Below, in pieces: positions 19,250 to 28,109 of a stretch of DNA of 64,000 nt (the first letter of the stretch is position 1; each line of letters opens with the position of its first letter). Below the pieces are notes generated by a model. The model was not told the DNA's origin. It did not search any database and was given only the letters and a program-made list of their open reading frames with translations. Origin of the DNA: MFD01213-c1 sp963704405 (lineage in GTDB: Bacteria; Planctomycetota; Phycisphaerae; Tepidisphaerales; Tepidisphaeraceae); the NCBI GenBank assembly GCA_963704405.1, contig OY969903.1, positions 2,356,001-2,420,000 on the forward strand, given 5' to 3'. The position numbers and the translations under genes are program-made.

Positions 19250-20668
19250 TTACCGATATCCCGGCAGAAATTCCTTTTCAGCCTCAAACATTTCCAGCGT
19301 CATCGCTTTGATCTGCGACGGTGTGCACACCGCCGACGTGAGCGGATCGAGCATTAACGCATGAATGGCGGCTTCCTTGCTCCGCTCGATGCAGGCCTTT
19401 GCGCCCAGGTCGAACATGCGCATGTTCGAATCGCAAACCGCCGCCATCTGAGGCGGCAGCGCCCCGTATCGGGTGGGGTTTACACCGTTGCGATCGATCA
19501 TGCACGCGACCTCGACGCAGCCATCCGCCGGGAGATTGGTGATCAATTGCCCGCGGCCGGTGCCGTCGTGGTTCATCACGTTGCCATGGATGCGCCATGG
19601 AACATCTTTCTCCCGTGCTTCGATGATCCAGGAGGCATATTCCCAGGACCGTTTCCATCCCACCGGCTTTTCACCGCGAACCATTGCCATACGATCGGCG
19701 TCGGCCTTCTGGCGCCAGGTCGGCCACTCCGTGGCGTAGAACCGGCTTCCGCCGCGATAGCCGTCGCGGCAATATTCCTTGGTGATTTCCGGGCGTTTGC
19801 GGTAGTAGGGGAGATATTCGCTCAGGTGCCCGCTGCTCTCGGTGATGAAGGCGCCGAAGTGGAGCATCATGTCGTATCGAACGGGGTCTGATTCGTATAC
19901 TTCGCCGGCGTGGTCCTTCACCTTTTCGGTTAAGACGGGATATAGGCTTCGCCCCTGATGCTGGAGCTTGGTGAACCATGCCAGGTGATTGATCCCAGCG
20001 CATTCCCAGGCCATTTCGTCATATGCAATACCTGCATCTGTCGCCAGTTTGTGGCTGGTTCCCTGCACGCTATGACACAGCCCGACGACCGGCATCCGGC
20101 TGCTGCGGCCCGCGGACAGGCAGAGCATGCTCATGGGGTTTGTATAATTCAGCACCATTGCCCGAGGGCACAGCCGCTCGGCGTCTTTCAGGATTTCGAG
20201 GAAGACCGGCGCGGTTCGCAGGGCTTTGAATAGACCGCCGGGGCCGATCGTGTCGCCGATGCATTGATCGATTCCGTATTTGAGGGGGATGTCATTATCA
20301 AAGGTGACGCACTGCACGCCGGAGACTTCGATGCAGTTCACAAGATAATCGGTTCCGGGCAGTATTTCGGTGCGGTCTTTTGATCCGGTGACGGTCCAGC
20401 CGCTCTTGCCGGTTTGGTCGATCAGCCGGCGGATGAGCGCAAGCATGGTGCTGAGGCGGTCTTCATCGAGATCGACCAGACCGATCTCGCCGCGCTCGGC
20501 ACCGGGGATTTGGAGGATGTCGCTGACCAGCCGCGGCGTAAAGCCGGAGCCTGCGCCCATCATCGCGATCCTGATCGGCCGCGGCATGCCACCGCGCAGC
20601 CCGGGGACGCTGTCCATATCCTGGGTATGAGCCGCAGGTCCCTTTTTGTCATCAGTCACAGCCGCCAT
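19250..20668 (-). CDS. Glycoside hydrolase family 4 protein, alpha-galactosidase/glucuronidase type (MelA-like)
   Basis: A 472-residue, NAD- and Mn-dependent hydrolase. After a about 30-residue extension come IRIAMMGAGSGFTPRLVSD (dinucleotide loop), GLVDLDEDRL, LNYTNPMSMLC and GLCHSVQGTSHKLA, where Cys198 and His199 are the expected metal ligands, and ECAGINHLAWF. GH4 enzymes act by a redox-elimination mechanism in the cytoplasm on alpha- or beta-glycosides. CHSVQGT fits the alpha-galactosidase/alpha-glucuronidase branch; 6-phospho-glycosidases differ here. GGAGG lies five bases before the ATG at 20668. The gene is divergent from the GbsR regulator. Confidence 0.88.
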   Translation of the reverse strand: MAAVTDDKKGPAAHTQDMDSVPGLRGGMPRPIRIAMMGAGSGFTPRLVSDILQIPGAERGEIGLVDLDEDRLSTMLALIRRLIDQTGKSGWTVTGSKDRTEILPGTDYLVNCIEVSGVQCVTFDNDIPLKYGIDQCIGDTIGPGGLFKALRTAPVFLEILKDAERLCPRAMVLNYTNPMSMLCLSAGRSSRMPVVGLCHSVQGTSHKLATDAGIAYDEMAWECAGINHLAWFTKLQHQGRSLYPVLTEKVKDHAGEVYESDPVRYDMMLHFGAFITESSGHLSEYLPYYRKRPEITKEYCRDGYRGGSRFYATEWPTWRQKADADRMAMVRGEKPVGWKRSWEYASWIIEAREKDVPWRIHGNVMNHDGTGRGQLITNLPADGCVEVACMIDRNGVNPTRYGALPPQMAAVCDSNMRMFDLGAKACIERSKEAAIHALMLDPLTSAVCTPSQIKAMTLEMFEAEKEFLPGYR

Positions 20669-20896
20669 GAATCCTCCATTGGCAGATCGAACGAATGCGT
20701 GATCGCAGTTTGTATGATCGTATCGAATGGGGCAGGTCGCAAGAGAAGCGCCGTTGCGGTTGCCCCTTCTCTGGTCTGGGGGAAAGGCTGCGGCCGGGCC
20801 GTCAAACTATATAGAAAACGGGGAGCCTGCGATCACATTCTTTCACGCCTTTCAAACTCCATGAAAGCATCGGGAATTTTTTCATAAGCCCTGTTC

Positions 20897-20914
20897 TTTC
20901 AGTATATACTGAAA
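20897..20914. promoter_or_regulatory. Perfect 18-bp palindrome, probable operator of the GbsR-type regulator
   Basis: TTTCAGTATATACTGAAA is a perfect inverted repeat that ends 17 bases before the regulator's start codon and overlaps where its promoter should lie. MarR/GbsR proteins bind such A/T-centred palindromes as dimers, so autoregulation is likely. The GH4 gene starts divergently 229 bp away and could share the site. Confidence 0.7.
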
Positions 20915-20930
20915 CAAAAGGAGCCGGATC

Positions 20931-21506
20931 ATGACGCTGGAACTCGAAAAACGCCCCGCGGCTGCGATTGAACCGCGGCTGCGAACCGCACAGGATTTAT
21001 TTATCCGCCGCTGGGGCGAGATGGGCCAAACCTGGGGAATCAATCGCACGATGGCGGAGATTCACGCATTGCTTTACATCTGCGGCATTCCGCTTTGCAC
21101 GGATGATGTGATGGAACGGCTCAACATCAGCCGCGGCAATGCCAGCATGAGCCTGCGGGCGCTGTGCGATTGGGGGATCATTCGCCGCCTTCATAAGCGC
21201 GGCGAGCGGCGCGAATACTTTGAAAGCCTTACGGATGTGTGGGAAATCTTCAGCATCATTGCCGCCGAGCGTAAGCGGCGCGAGATGGACCCGGTGCTGG
21301 AAACCATCCGCCAGTGCCAGCAGATGCTTCAGGAATCCAGTCTTGGCAAGGCCGCGGCCAAGCAAGAATCTGTCCAGATTACCCGCCAGCGGCTGGCCAG
21401 CATGGAAGAATTCATGACGGTGACCAACAAAATCTTTCAGCAGTTCATCGGCAACGCCAAGAGCGGGCTGACGCGGATCGTCAAAGTGTTGCTGAAAGCA
21501 TTGTGA
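20931..21506 (+). CDS. GbsR/MarR-family transcriptional regulator
   Basis: A 191-residue protein with a winged helix-turn-helix: GINRTMAEIHALLYICGIPL then LCTDDVMERLNISRGNASMSLRALCDWGIIRR, as in GbsR and related MarR regulators that control choline/osmolyte genes. The C-terminal half is helical (coiled region at about 115-170). AAAGGAG lies seven bases before the ATG. The perfect palindrome 17 bases upstream is a good candidate operator. The effector is unknown; neighbours are glycoside hydrolase and aquaporin genes, so control by osmotic or carbon conditions is only a suggestion. Confidence 0.85.
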   Translation: MTLELEKRPAAAIEPRLRTAQDLFIRRWGEMGQTWGINRTMAEIHALLYICGIPLCTDDVMERLNISRGNASMSLRALCDWGIIRRLHKRGERREYFESLTDVWEIFSIIAAERKRREMDPVLETIRQCQQMLQESSLGKAAAKQESVQITRQRLASMEEFMTVTNKIFQQFIGNAKSGLTRIVKVLLKAL

Positions 21507-21664
21507 AAAAGGCCAAGGCGCGGTCTTAACTGGTAACGCGGCCAAGGCGGTTCCGGAGCCCGGCACAACTGTTGAAATTAAATCCATTCCATCCGCTTCA
21601 TGCCCTGCCTAGAATGCGGCTTTGGTCGACCACCTGCATGTAATCCGCATCCGAGGCCGTCTGC

Positions 21665-22852
21665 ATGGAATCTGCTGTTCCGCCGCACGCTGCGACGCTC
21701 GCCAAGGCGACGCCCGATTTTTCCGCGGCTGCGTCGCCTGCCCCATCGCCGTTGACTGAACTTACGCAGATTGCCTCGTCTCTGGATGCGCTTTATTGCG
21801 GCGCGATGCTCGTCAGCCGCAGGGGGATCATCGCTCATGTCAATCCCCGCCTCTGCGATATGATCCGCCGCCGGCGCGAGCAACTGGTTGGTTCAGACCT
21901 GATTTCGCTCTATCCGCCGGATGAGTCGCGGGATGCCGTCCGCTTTATGCTTGAGGACTTTGACCGATCGCGTGATGCCGAGTTCTTCGTCCCGGTTGAA
22001 GGCGGCGATCGCCTGCCGGTCATTCTCAGCTCGCGGCCGGTTGGCCGCGATTCGGTGCAGAGTGAATACGCCGTCGTCACACTGATTGACATCTCCCGCC
22101 AAAAGCTCGCCGAGCAGCGGCTGATGGAACAGAACCAGGAGATCGGCGAACTCAGCGATCGCGTGATTCAGCAGGCGCTGCTGCTGCGCGAACACAACGA
22201 ATCGCTCGAACTGCGCGTTCGGGAGCGCACAACGCAATTGCACGAAGCGCACATGGAGACGATCTATATCCTGGCCATCGCGAGCGAGGCCAAGGATGTA
22301 GATACGGGGAGCCACGTCCGGCGCATGAGAAGATTTTCGCAGATGCTGGCCGAGGAACTTGGCCTTTCACCGTCGGATTCTGACCGCATCGGCTGGTCTG
22401 CTGTGTTGCATGATGTGGGCAAGATGCACACGCCTGACCGCGTTCTGAAAAAACCCGGACCGCTGACGCCTCAGGAACGTGCCCGGATGGAGCAGCACAC
22501 GCTGGCGGGGGAGCGCATTTTGAAGCCCAGCCCGTTCTTTGCGCAGGCCAGCCGCATTGCCAGGAGCCATCACGAAAACTGGGATGGCAGCGGCTATCCT
22601 GACGCCCTTGCCGGGGATCAAATTCCGCTGGAGTCCCGCATTGTGCATGTCGCCGATGTGTACGATGCGCTGACGCATTCCCGCGTATACAAAAGTGCCT
22701 GGAGTAAGGAAGAAGCCGTGGAGGAAATCCTCCGCAACCGGGGCCGGATGTTCGATCCCCAGGTTGTCGATGCTTTCCACCGCCTGGAACAAATCGGGCA
22801 GTTCGACCGCATTCGCAGCGAAGTCGTCACGCTCATGCGATCAAGCGCATGA
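21665..22852 (+). CDS. PAS-HD-GYP domain protein, c-di-GMP phosphodiesterase
   Basis: A 395-residue protein. Residues about 38-145 form a PAS sensor (GAMLVSRRGIIAHVNPRLCDMI, VVTLIDISRQKLAE); about 145-195 is a coiled linker; about 195-385 is an HD-GYP domain with HDVGK at 249-253 and HHENWDGSGYP at 302-312, the intact catalytic metal-binding and GYP motifs. It should hydrolyse cyclic di-GMP. No membrane segment or receiver domain is present, so the signal is cytoplasmic and probably sensed by the PAS domain. The histidine phosphatase gene starts 70 bp downstream. Confidence 0.9.
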   Translation: MESAVPPHAATLAKATPDFSAAASPAPSPLTELTQIASSLDALYCGAMLVSRRGIIAHVNPRLCDMIRRRREQLVGSDLISLYPPDESRDAVRFMLEDFDRSRDAEFFVPVEGGDRLPVILSSRPVGRDSVQSEYAVVTLIDISRQKLAEQRLMEQNQEIGELSDRVIQQALLLREHNESLELRVRERTTQLHEAHMETIYILAIASEAKDVDTGSHVRRMRRFSQMLAEELGLSPSDSDRIGWSAVLHDVGKMHTPDRVLKKPGPLTPQERARMEQHTLAGERILKPSPFFAQASRIARSHHENWDGSGYPDALAGDQIPLESRIVHVADVYDALTHSRVYKSAWSKEEAVEEILRNRGRMFDPQVVDAFHRLEQIGQFDRIRSEVVTLMRSSA

Positions 22853-22922
22853 AGTTTCCGGCAGTGTCCGTCGCAGGGCTTATCGGGTAAACAGGTCAGC
22901 CATTCGAGGGCCAAAAGCACAC

Positions 22923-23540
22923 ATGACGACGATTTTTCTTATCCGCCACGGCGCGACGGTTCTGAGTCTTGAAGACCGCTTCGCCGGTTCATCGGATGTG
23001 GCGCTTTCTGATGAGGGAAGAATGCAGGCCGAGCTACTGGGGCGGCGGCTGGCGGTGGAAAGAATCAGCGCCGTCTATTGCAGCGATATGCACCGTGCGA
23101 TTGACACCGCGACTTACGTCGCCAAGCCGCATGATCTCGTGCCCATTCAGCGTCCGGCGCTGCGGGAGATCGGCCATGGCCGCTGGGAAGGAATGATTCA
23201 CCAGGAGGTGGAGCGAACCTATGCCGGGGAATATCAGGCATGGGATGCCGATCCGCTGCTGGCCGCGCCGCCCGGCGGCGAAACGGGGCTCACCGTGCTT
23301 GCCCGCAGCCTTCCAGCGCTTCGGCAGATCATTCTCGATCACCCCGATCAGACGGTGGCGATCGTCTCGCACAAAGCCACCAACCGCCTGCTGCTGTGCT
23401 CGGTCCTTGGCATCGACCCGCGACTCTATCGCGCCAGAATCGCCCAGGACACGGCGTGCCTGAACAAGATCGAGTTCCGAGACCCGATGAATGCCCGTGT
23501 CACGCTATTGAATGACATTTGCCACTACAAATCGCACTGA
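22923..23540 (+). CDS. Histidine phosphatase superfamily protein (phosphoglycerate mutase-like)
   Basis: A 205-residue protein starting MTTIFLIRHGATVLSLEDRFAG, with the catalytic RHG, a conserved Arg region (YCSDMHRAIDTA), EIGHGRWEG and the second catalytic histidine in VAIVSHKATNRLLL. This pattern matches the broad-specificity GpmB/CobC branch; the exact substrate cannot be chosen. The start at 22923 gives the canonical N-terminus, and an upstream in-frame extension overlapping the HD-GYP gene is not supported. The 3' end overlaps the convergent glycosyltransferase gene by 16 bases. Confidence 0.86.
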   Translation: MTTIFLIRHGATVLSLEDRFAGSSDVALSDEGRMQAELLGRRLAVERISAVYCSDMHRAIDTATYVAKPHDLVPIQRPALREIGHGRWEGMIHQEVERTYAGEYQAWDADPLLAAPPGGETGLTVLARSLPALRQIILDHPDQTVAIVSHKATNRLLLCSVLGIDPRLYRARIAQDTACLNKIEFRDPMNARVTLLNDICHYKSH

Positions 23541-25041
23541 ATCGGCGAAGAGCGCTGCGGGCTTTCGGGCTGCGCAACCCAAGCCGCCAGTGCCTGACGA
23601 ACTTCACCGACCACACCGTCCCAATCACCCCAGCTCTTTTGACGAAATAGACGCATGGTGGGATACCACGGCGAATCATTCCGGCCGCGGAGCCATCGCC
23701 AATCGGCTGCGTATGGCAGCATCACCCAGACATTTTTCCCCAAGGCCCCGGCGAGATGAGCGACGGCTGTGTCCACGGCGATAATCATGTCGAGATTTGC
23801 AATCATCGCTGCGGTATCAACGAAATCCGCAAGGTCGGAAGTGAAATTGTATAAGCGGAACCCAGGCGGCGCCGAAGCCATTTCTGTTGTCGCCGGCCCT
23901 TTTTGCAAGCTATAGAATTCCAGGTGTTCAATGCCTGCCAGCGGAGCGAATTGCCTGAGTTTCATCGAGCGATGCCGATCGTTCGTGTGTGTTGGCCGGC
24001 CTGCCCAGACGATGCCGGCTTTGAACGCATCCGTTTTCGGGCCGATCCTTCGCTTCCACTGATCGATCAACTGAGGGCCGGGCGAAATATAGGGTACCTG
24101 TGCGGGAATGATTTTCAGCCGACGTTCAAACGCCAGCGGAAGGCTGAGCACGGGGCAATGAAAATCAAAATCCGGCAGCGGCTCGCCGGCCGCGACCAGC
24201 CGCTCGATGCCGCGAAGGCTTGTGAATAGCTGCACGAGTTCTGGATGGCATTCCAGCACGACCTTTGCCCCCAGGTCAGCCATCAGCGGCGCATACCGCG
24301 CAAACTGAATGGCATCGCCGAAGCCCTGCTCGGCGTAGAGCAATATCGTTTTCCCCGCAATATCTTCCCCGTTCCATTGCCCTTGATGGAACAATCGCGG
24401 CCGAAATTTTGGCCCGCATTTCAACCGCCACTCGTGTTCGCGCCAGCCCTCTTCAAAGTGACCGAACGTCAGCAGCACCAGGGATAAATTACTATGTGCA
24501 ATCGCCAAATCCGGGTTCAACGCAATCGCCTGACGGCAGGCGGCGATCGCCTCCTGGGCATGTCCGTCATCGCACAACACCACGCCGAGATTTGCGTGCG
24601 CCTCCGCATAATCGGGCTTTATCTGAATTGCGCCGCAAAAGCGCGAATTGCCTTCTTCAAATCGCCGGTGTCTGCCAGCGCAGCCCCGAGATTGTTATAT
24701 GCCTCGGCAAAGTTGTCCTTGAGATGTATGGCATTCTCATAAAATGCAATTGCTTCGCCCGGCCTGCCCGATTCTTTCAGCACTGCCCCCAGATTGTTGT
24801 AAGCCTCTGCATATGCGGGTTTGATTGCGATCGCCTTATTCAATTCCGCAATCGCCTCGTCAAATCGTTCACCATCCGCGTAAGCATTGCCGAGATTGTT
24901 ATGAATTTCTGCCGATCCCGGGGCGAGCGCAACGGCTCGCTGAAGCACGACGATTGCATTCTCCCATTTCCCGAGCGTGCGTAATGACGCTCCAAGTTCC
25001 TTGAGCGCCTGCGCATCTTGAATATTTGGGTGCTCCATCAC
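23525..25041 (-). CDS. TPR-repeat protein with C-terminal GT9-like glycosyltransferase domain, frameshifted
   Basis: The first about 140 residues are TPR units (ALKELGASLRTLGKWENAIV, IHNNLGNAYADGERFDEAI, AYNNLGAVLKESGRPGEAI). The C-terminal about 270 residues, beginning LLYAEQGFGDAIQFARYAPLM and ending AMIANLDMIIAVDTAVAHLAGAL, match the GT9/heptosyltransferase-like domain common in such TPR proteins. The frame changes near 24625, where one base is missing; with it restored the repeat continues as AIQIKPDYAEAHANLGVVL, giving 506 codons including the stop. A role in protein or surface glycan glycosylation is an inference. Confidence 0.82.
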
Positions 25042-25047
25042 ATCACG

Positions 25048-25821
25048 CTAGCCTTCCCGGCTTCGCCGATACGCCGCCGGGGGGACGCCGGTCAGCATTC
25101 GAAACTGTCGCGTGAAGAAGGACACATCGCGATATCCGAGCTGCTCGGCGATCGCCTTGATCGGCAGTTCCGTGCCCCCGAGCATTTGTTTCGCATGTCC
25201 GACGCGGCAGGCGATATGGTACTCGTGCGGCGAACTTCCGACGGCTGCATGAAACTTCCGGCGAAAGGTCCGCGGCGGCATTCCGGCTTCTTCGGCCAGC
25301 GCATCCTGATCGATCCCCGATCCCAATTCCTGCAACCGCGCCAGCGTTGCCTCCAGCCACGCCGGCGCACCCTGGGGCCGGTTACGCAATTCCGCCAGTT
25401 CGGTGAGCATTGTCTCCAGCGCCAAGGTGGCGCGGGCGATGCCCCAGTGGTCTGTCCGCCGCGATAATTCCAGCATCTCATCAAACCTGGCGGCGAACTC
25501 CACCGCTCCCGGCGCCGCCTGTGGTTTGATGGGGAAAATCCCTTTCTGAGACCATCGCTTCACCGCCGAGCCTCGAAATGCAAGATATCGATGCACCCAT
25601 CTCCGGTGCGGCGGGGCGGCTTGAAACTGAATCCGCGGTCCCGGATAAGACGACCAGAACCACCGCCCTTCCATGCGATACACCGCATCGTCGATCCGCA
25701 GATCGACCGCTCCTCCGTCGACAAACTGCAAGACATTGTAGCCGTCGAACCGCTTGTCAATCCGGTGCGTACACTGCGGCAGATACTGGCCAAACAAAAA
25801 TTGAATCTCCCGTTCCACCAT
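25048..25821 (-). CDS. AraC-family transcriptional regulator
   Basis: A 257-residue protein: an N-terminal cupin-like sensing domain (YNVLQFVDGGAVDLRIDDAVY) and a C-terminal double helix-turn-helix at about 160-257 (DALAEEAGMPPRTFRRKFHAAVGSSP, AIAEQLGYRDVSFFTRQFRMLTG). The start at 25821 is preferred because residues encoded upstream run into the divergent promoter region and do not look like protein. It is divergent from the dehydrogenase-isomerase-hydrolase-SDR group with about 160 bp between starts, the usual arrangement for a local sugar-responsive activator. Confidence 0.85.
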   Translation of the reverse strand: MVEREIQFLFGQYLPQCTHRIDKRFDGYNVLQFVDGGAVDLRIDDAVYRMEGRWFWSSYPGPRIQFQAAPPHRRWVHRYLAFRGSAVKRWSQKGIFPIKPQAAPGAVEFAARFDEMLELSRRTDHWGIARATLALETMLTELAELRNRPQGAPAWLEATLARLQELGSGIDQDALAEEAGMPPRTFRRKFHAAVGSSPHEYHIACRVGHAKQMLGGTELPIKAIAEQLGYRDVSFFTRQFRMLTGVPPAAYRRSREG

Positions 25822-25981
25822 TGGCCAGATTATACCAAAAATGGCCGACGAATACATTGCTGTAGCGGGAAGGCGTTTATATGCTATGGCCGCTGAGTAA
25901 TAGATGCGTGATGCGTCATCAGACCCAGGCTTGGACTTCCGATGACGAGTTACAAATTTCCCATCCCAACCCCGGAGCTCC

Positions 25982-27130
25982 ATGCAGACCACGAAAATCG
26001 GCATCATTATGAACGGCGTCACCGGACGCATGGGCGCTAATCAGCATTTGGAACGGTCCATCTCCGCCATTCGTAAGCAGGGCGGTGTGAAGGTTGGGAC
26101 CAACCTGGTGATCATGCCTGAGCCGATCCTAGTGGGACGCAATGCGGACAAGCTGAAGGCGCTGGCGGAGAAGCACGGGAATATTCCCTACTCGACCGAT
26201 CTTGCTTCGCTGCTGAGCGATAAATCATATCCGGTTTACTTTGACGCGCAGACGACGCAGCTTCGTGCGGAGGCGGTCACCAGGGCTATTGCCGCGGGCA
26301 AGCATATTTATTGCGAGAAGCCGGTCGCCACCACATCTGATGTCGCGATGGATCTTGTCAGCAAGGCTGAAAAGGCCGGCGTGAAAAACGGCGCGGTTCA
26401 GGACAAGCTCTGGCTCCCCGGCATCCGCAAGCTCAAATACCTCATCGATACGGGGTTTTTCGGCAAGATTCTTTCGGTCCGCGGCGAATTTGGTTACTGG
26501 GTTTTCACCGGTGAAGATCAGCCTGCCCAGCGGCCCAGTTGGAACTACCGAGCCGAAGACGGCGGCGGCATCATCATCGATATGCTTTGCCACTGGCGCT
26601 ATCTGGTCGACAATCTGTTTGGAAACATCAACAGCGTCTCTTGCCTCGGCGCAACGCACATCGAAAAACGAATCGACGAAAACGGGAAGCCTTACACCTG
26701 CACCGCGGATGACAGCGCTTACGCAACGCTTGTTACAGACCAGAACATCATCTGTCATTTTAATTCATCGTGGTGTGTCCGCGTGCGGCGGGACGATCTG
26801 CTGACGCTCCAGGTGGATGGGACGCATGGATCAGCCATTGCGGGGCTTCGCGACTGTAAAATTCAGCCGCAGGCGGCGACACCCAAGCCGGTATGGAACC
26901 CCGACATTGACAGCCCCATCGATTTTTTTGGGGGCTGGACGCAGGTACCGACGAATCAGAATTATGACAATGCGTTCAAAGTGCAGTGGGAGCTTTTCCT
27001 TCGCCACGTGGCGTTGAACGAACCCTTCCCATGGACTCTGCGCGAGGCGGCGAAGGGTGTGCAACTGGCTGAGCTGTCGATCGAGTCATGGAAGCAGCGC
27101 CGCTGGATGGATGTGCCGGCGCTTGGATAA
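25982..27130 (+). CDS. Gfo/Idh/MocA family NAD(P)-dependent oxidoreductase
   Basis: A 382-residue protein with an N-terminal Rossmann domain starting TTKIGIIMNGVTGRMGANQH, the family signature AGKHIYCEKPVATTSDVA with its catalytic Lys, and a C-terminal alpha/beta domain (DGGGIIIDMLCHWRYLVDNLFG, with the conserved His). Members oxidise or reduce sugars, inositols or their keto forms. It is first gene of a plus-strand cluster with a TIM-barrel isomerase, a GH88-like hydrolase and an SDR, so it probably takes part in breakdown of a sugar or uronic acid. Confidence 0.87.
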   Translation: MQTTKIGIIMNGVTGRMGANQHLERSISAIRKQGGVKVGTNLVIMPEPILVGRNADKLKALAEKHGNIPYSTDLASLLSDKSYPVYFDAQTTQLRAEAVTRAIAAGKHIYCEKPVATTSDVAMDLVSKAEKAGVKNGAVQDKLWLPGIRKLKYLIDTGFFGKILSVRGEFGYWVFTGEDQPAQRPSWNYRAEDGGGIIIDMLCHWRYLVDNLFGNINSVSCLGATHIEKRIDENGKPYTCTADDSAYATLVTDQNIICHFNSSWCVRVRRDDLLTLQVDGTHGSAIAGLRDCKIQPQAATPKPVWNPDIDSPIDFFGGWTQVPTNQNYDNAFKVQWELFLRHVALNEPFPWTLREAAKGVQLAELSIESWKQRRWMDVPALG

Positions 27131-27189
27131 TGATTTTTTCTCCCTCGCCCGGTACTCCGGGAGGCCGGACCATATAAAAGGCTCGCCAG

Positions 27190-28014
27190 ATGCAAACGCC
27201 CGCACCCCTGTCCAAGCTCTGCGTTCACACCATCACGACGAAACCACTTGCGCTTCCTGATGCGATCAAAGCCTTTCAAAAGAATGATGTCGCCGGCATC
27301 ACCGTTTGGCGTGATGCTTTAACTCCTCTCGGTATTAAAGAATCCGCCAAACTGCTCGCCGATTCCGGCCTTAAGATCGTCAGCCTTTGCCGCGGCGGAT
27401 TTTTTCCCGGGGCGGCGGCCGCCCGGCAGATTGCCATTGACGAGAACAAAAAAATCATCGACGAAGCCCGGGCGATTGGCGCGCCGCTGATCGTCCTGGT
27501 TTGTGGCGCGGTCCCCGGCATTCCGCTCGCGGAGCAGCGCAAGCAGATCAGTGATGGGATCGCCGCGATCGCTCCCTATGCCGCCGAAGCCAACGTAAAG
27601 CTTGGGATCGAACCGCTGCACCCGATGTATGCCAGCGATCGCAGCGCGGTGAACACGCTCGGGCAGGCCAACGACATGGTCGAAGCGCTTAAGCTTCTCA
27701 ACGTCGGCGTCGCCATTGATGTTTACCACCTGTGGTGGGACGAACGGCTCGAAAAGGAAATCGCCCGCTGCGGCCGCAACCATGCCATCTTCGCCTACCA
27801 TGTTTGCGACTGGCGCACACCCACCCGCGACATGCTCAACGACCGCGGGCTCATGGGCGAAGGGTGCATTCCACTTCGCCAAATCCGATCATGGGTGGAA
27901 TCCGCGGGGTTTGATGGGATGATCGAAGTCGAAATTTTCTCCACAGAACTGTGGGCGACGGATCAACACGAGTTCCTTCATCGCATCCGTGATTCTTATT
28001 TGAAATACGTGTGA
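27190..28014 (+). CDS. Sugar phosphate isomerase/epimerase (xylose-isomerase-like TIM barrel)
   Basis: A 274-residue protein of the AP-endonuclease-2/xylose-isomerase-like superfamily. Metal-binding residues are expected at the conserved Glu in LGIEPLHPMY, Asp in VAIDVYHLWWDE, His in IFAYHVCDW and Glu in GMIEVEIFS. These barrels interconvert ketoses and aldoses or dehydrate inosose. It starts 59 bp after the dehydrogenase gene and is followed by the GH88-like gene, supporting a shared catabolic pathway. The specific substrate is unknown. Confidence 0.83.
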   Translation: MQTPAPLSKLCVHTITTKPLALPDAIKAFQKNDVAGITVWRDALTPLGIKESAKLLADSGLKIVSLCRGGFFPGAAAARQIAIDENKKIIDEARAIGAPLIVLVCGAVPGIPLAEQRKQISDGIAAIAPYAAEANVKLGIEPLHPMYASDRSAVNTLGQANDMVEALKLLNVGVAIDVYHLWWDERLEKEIARCGRNHAIFAYHVCDWRTPTRDMLNDRGLMGEGCIPLRQIRSWVESAGFDGMIEVEIFSTELWATDQHEFLHRIRDSYLKYV

Positions 28015-28109
28015 TTGAACGGGGAATCTTCCACTGGCGCGGGCGAGACTTTGGCGAGCTCAGTCGCACCGATGCCAGGGTCATAATTGAGTTATCAGCC
28101 GAGCCATTC

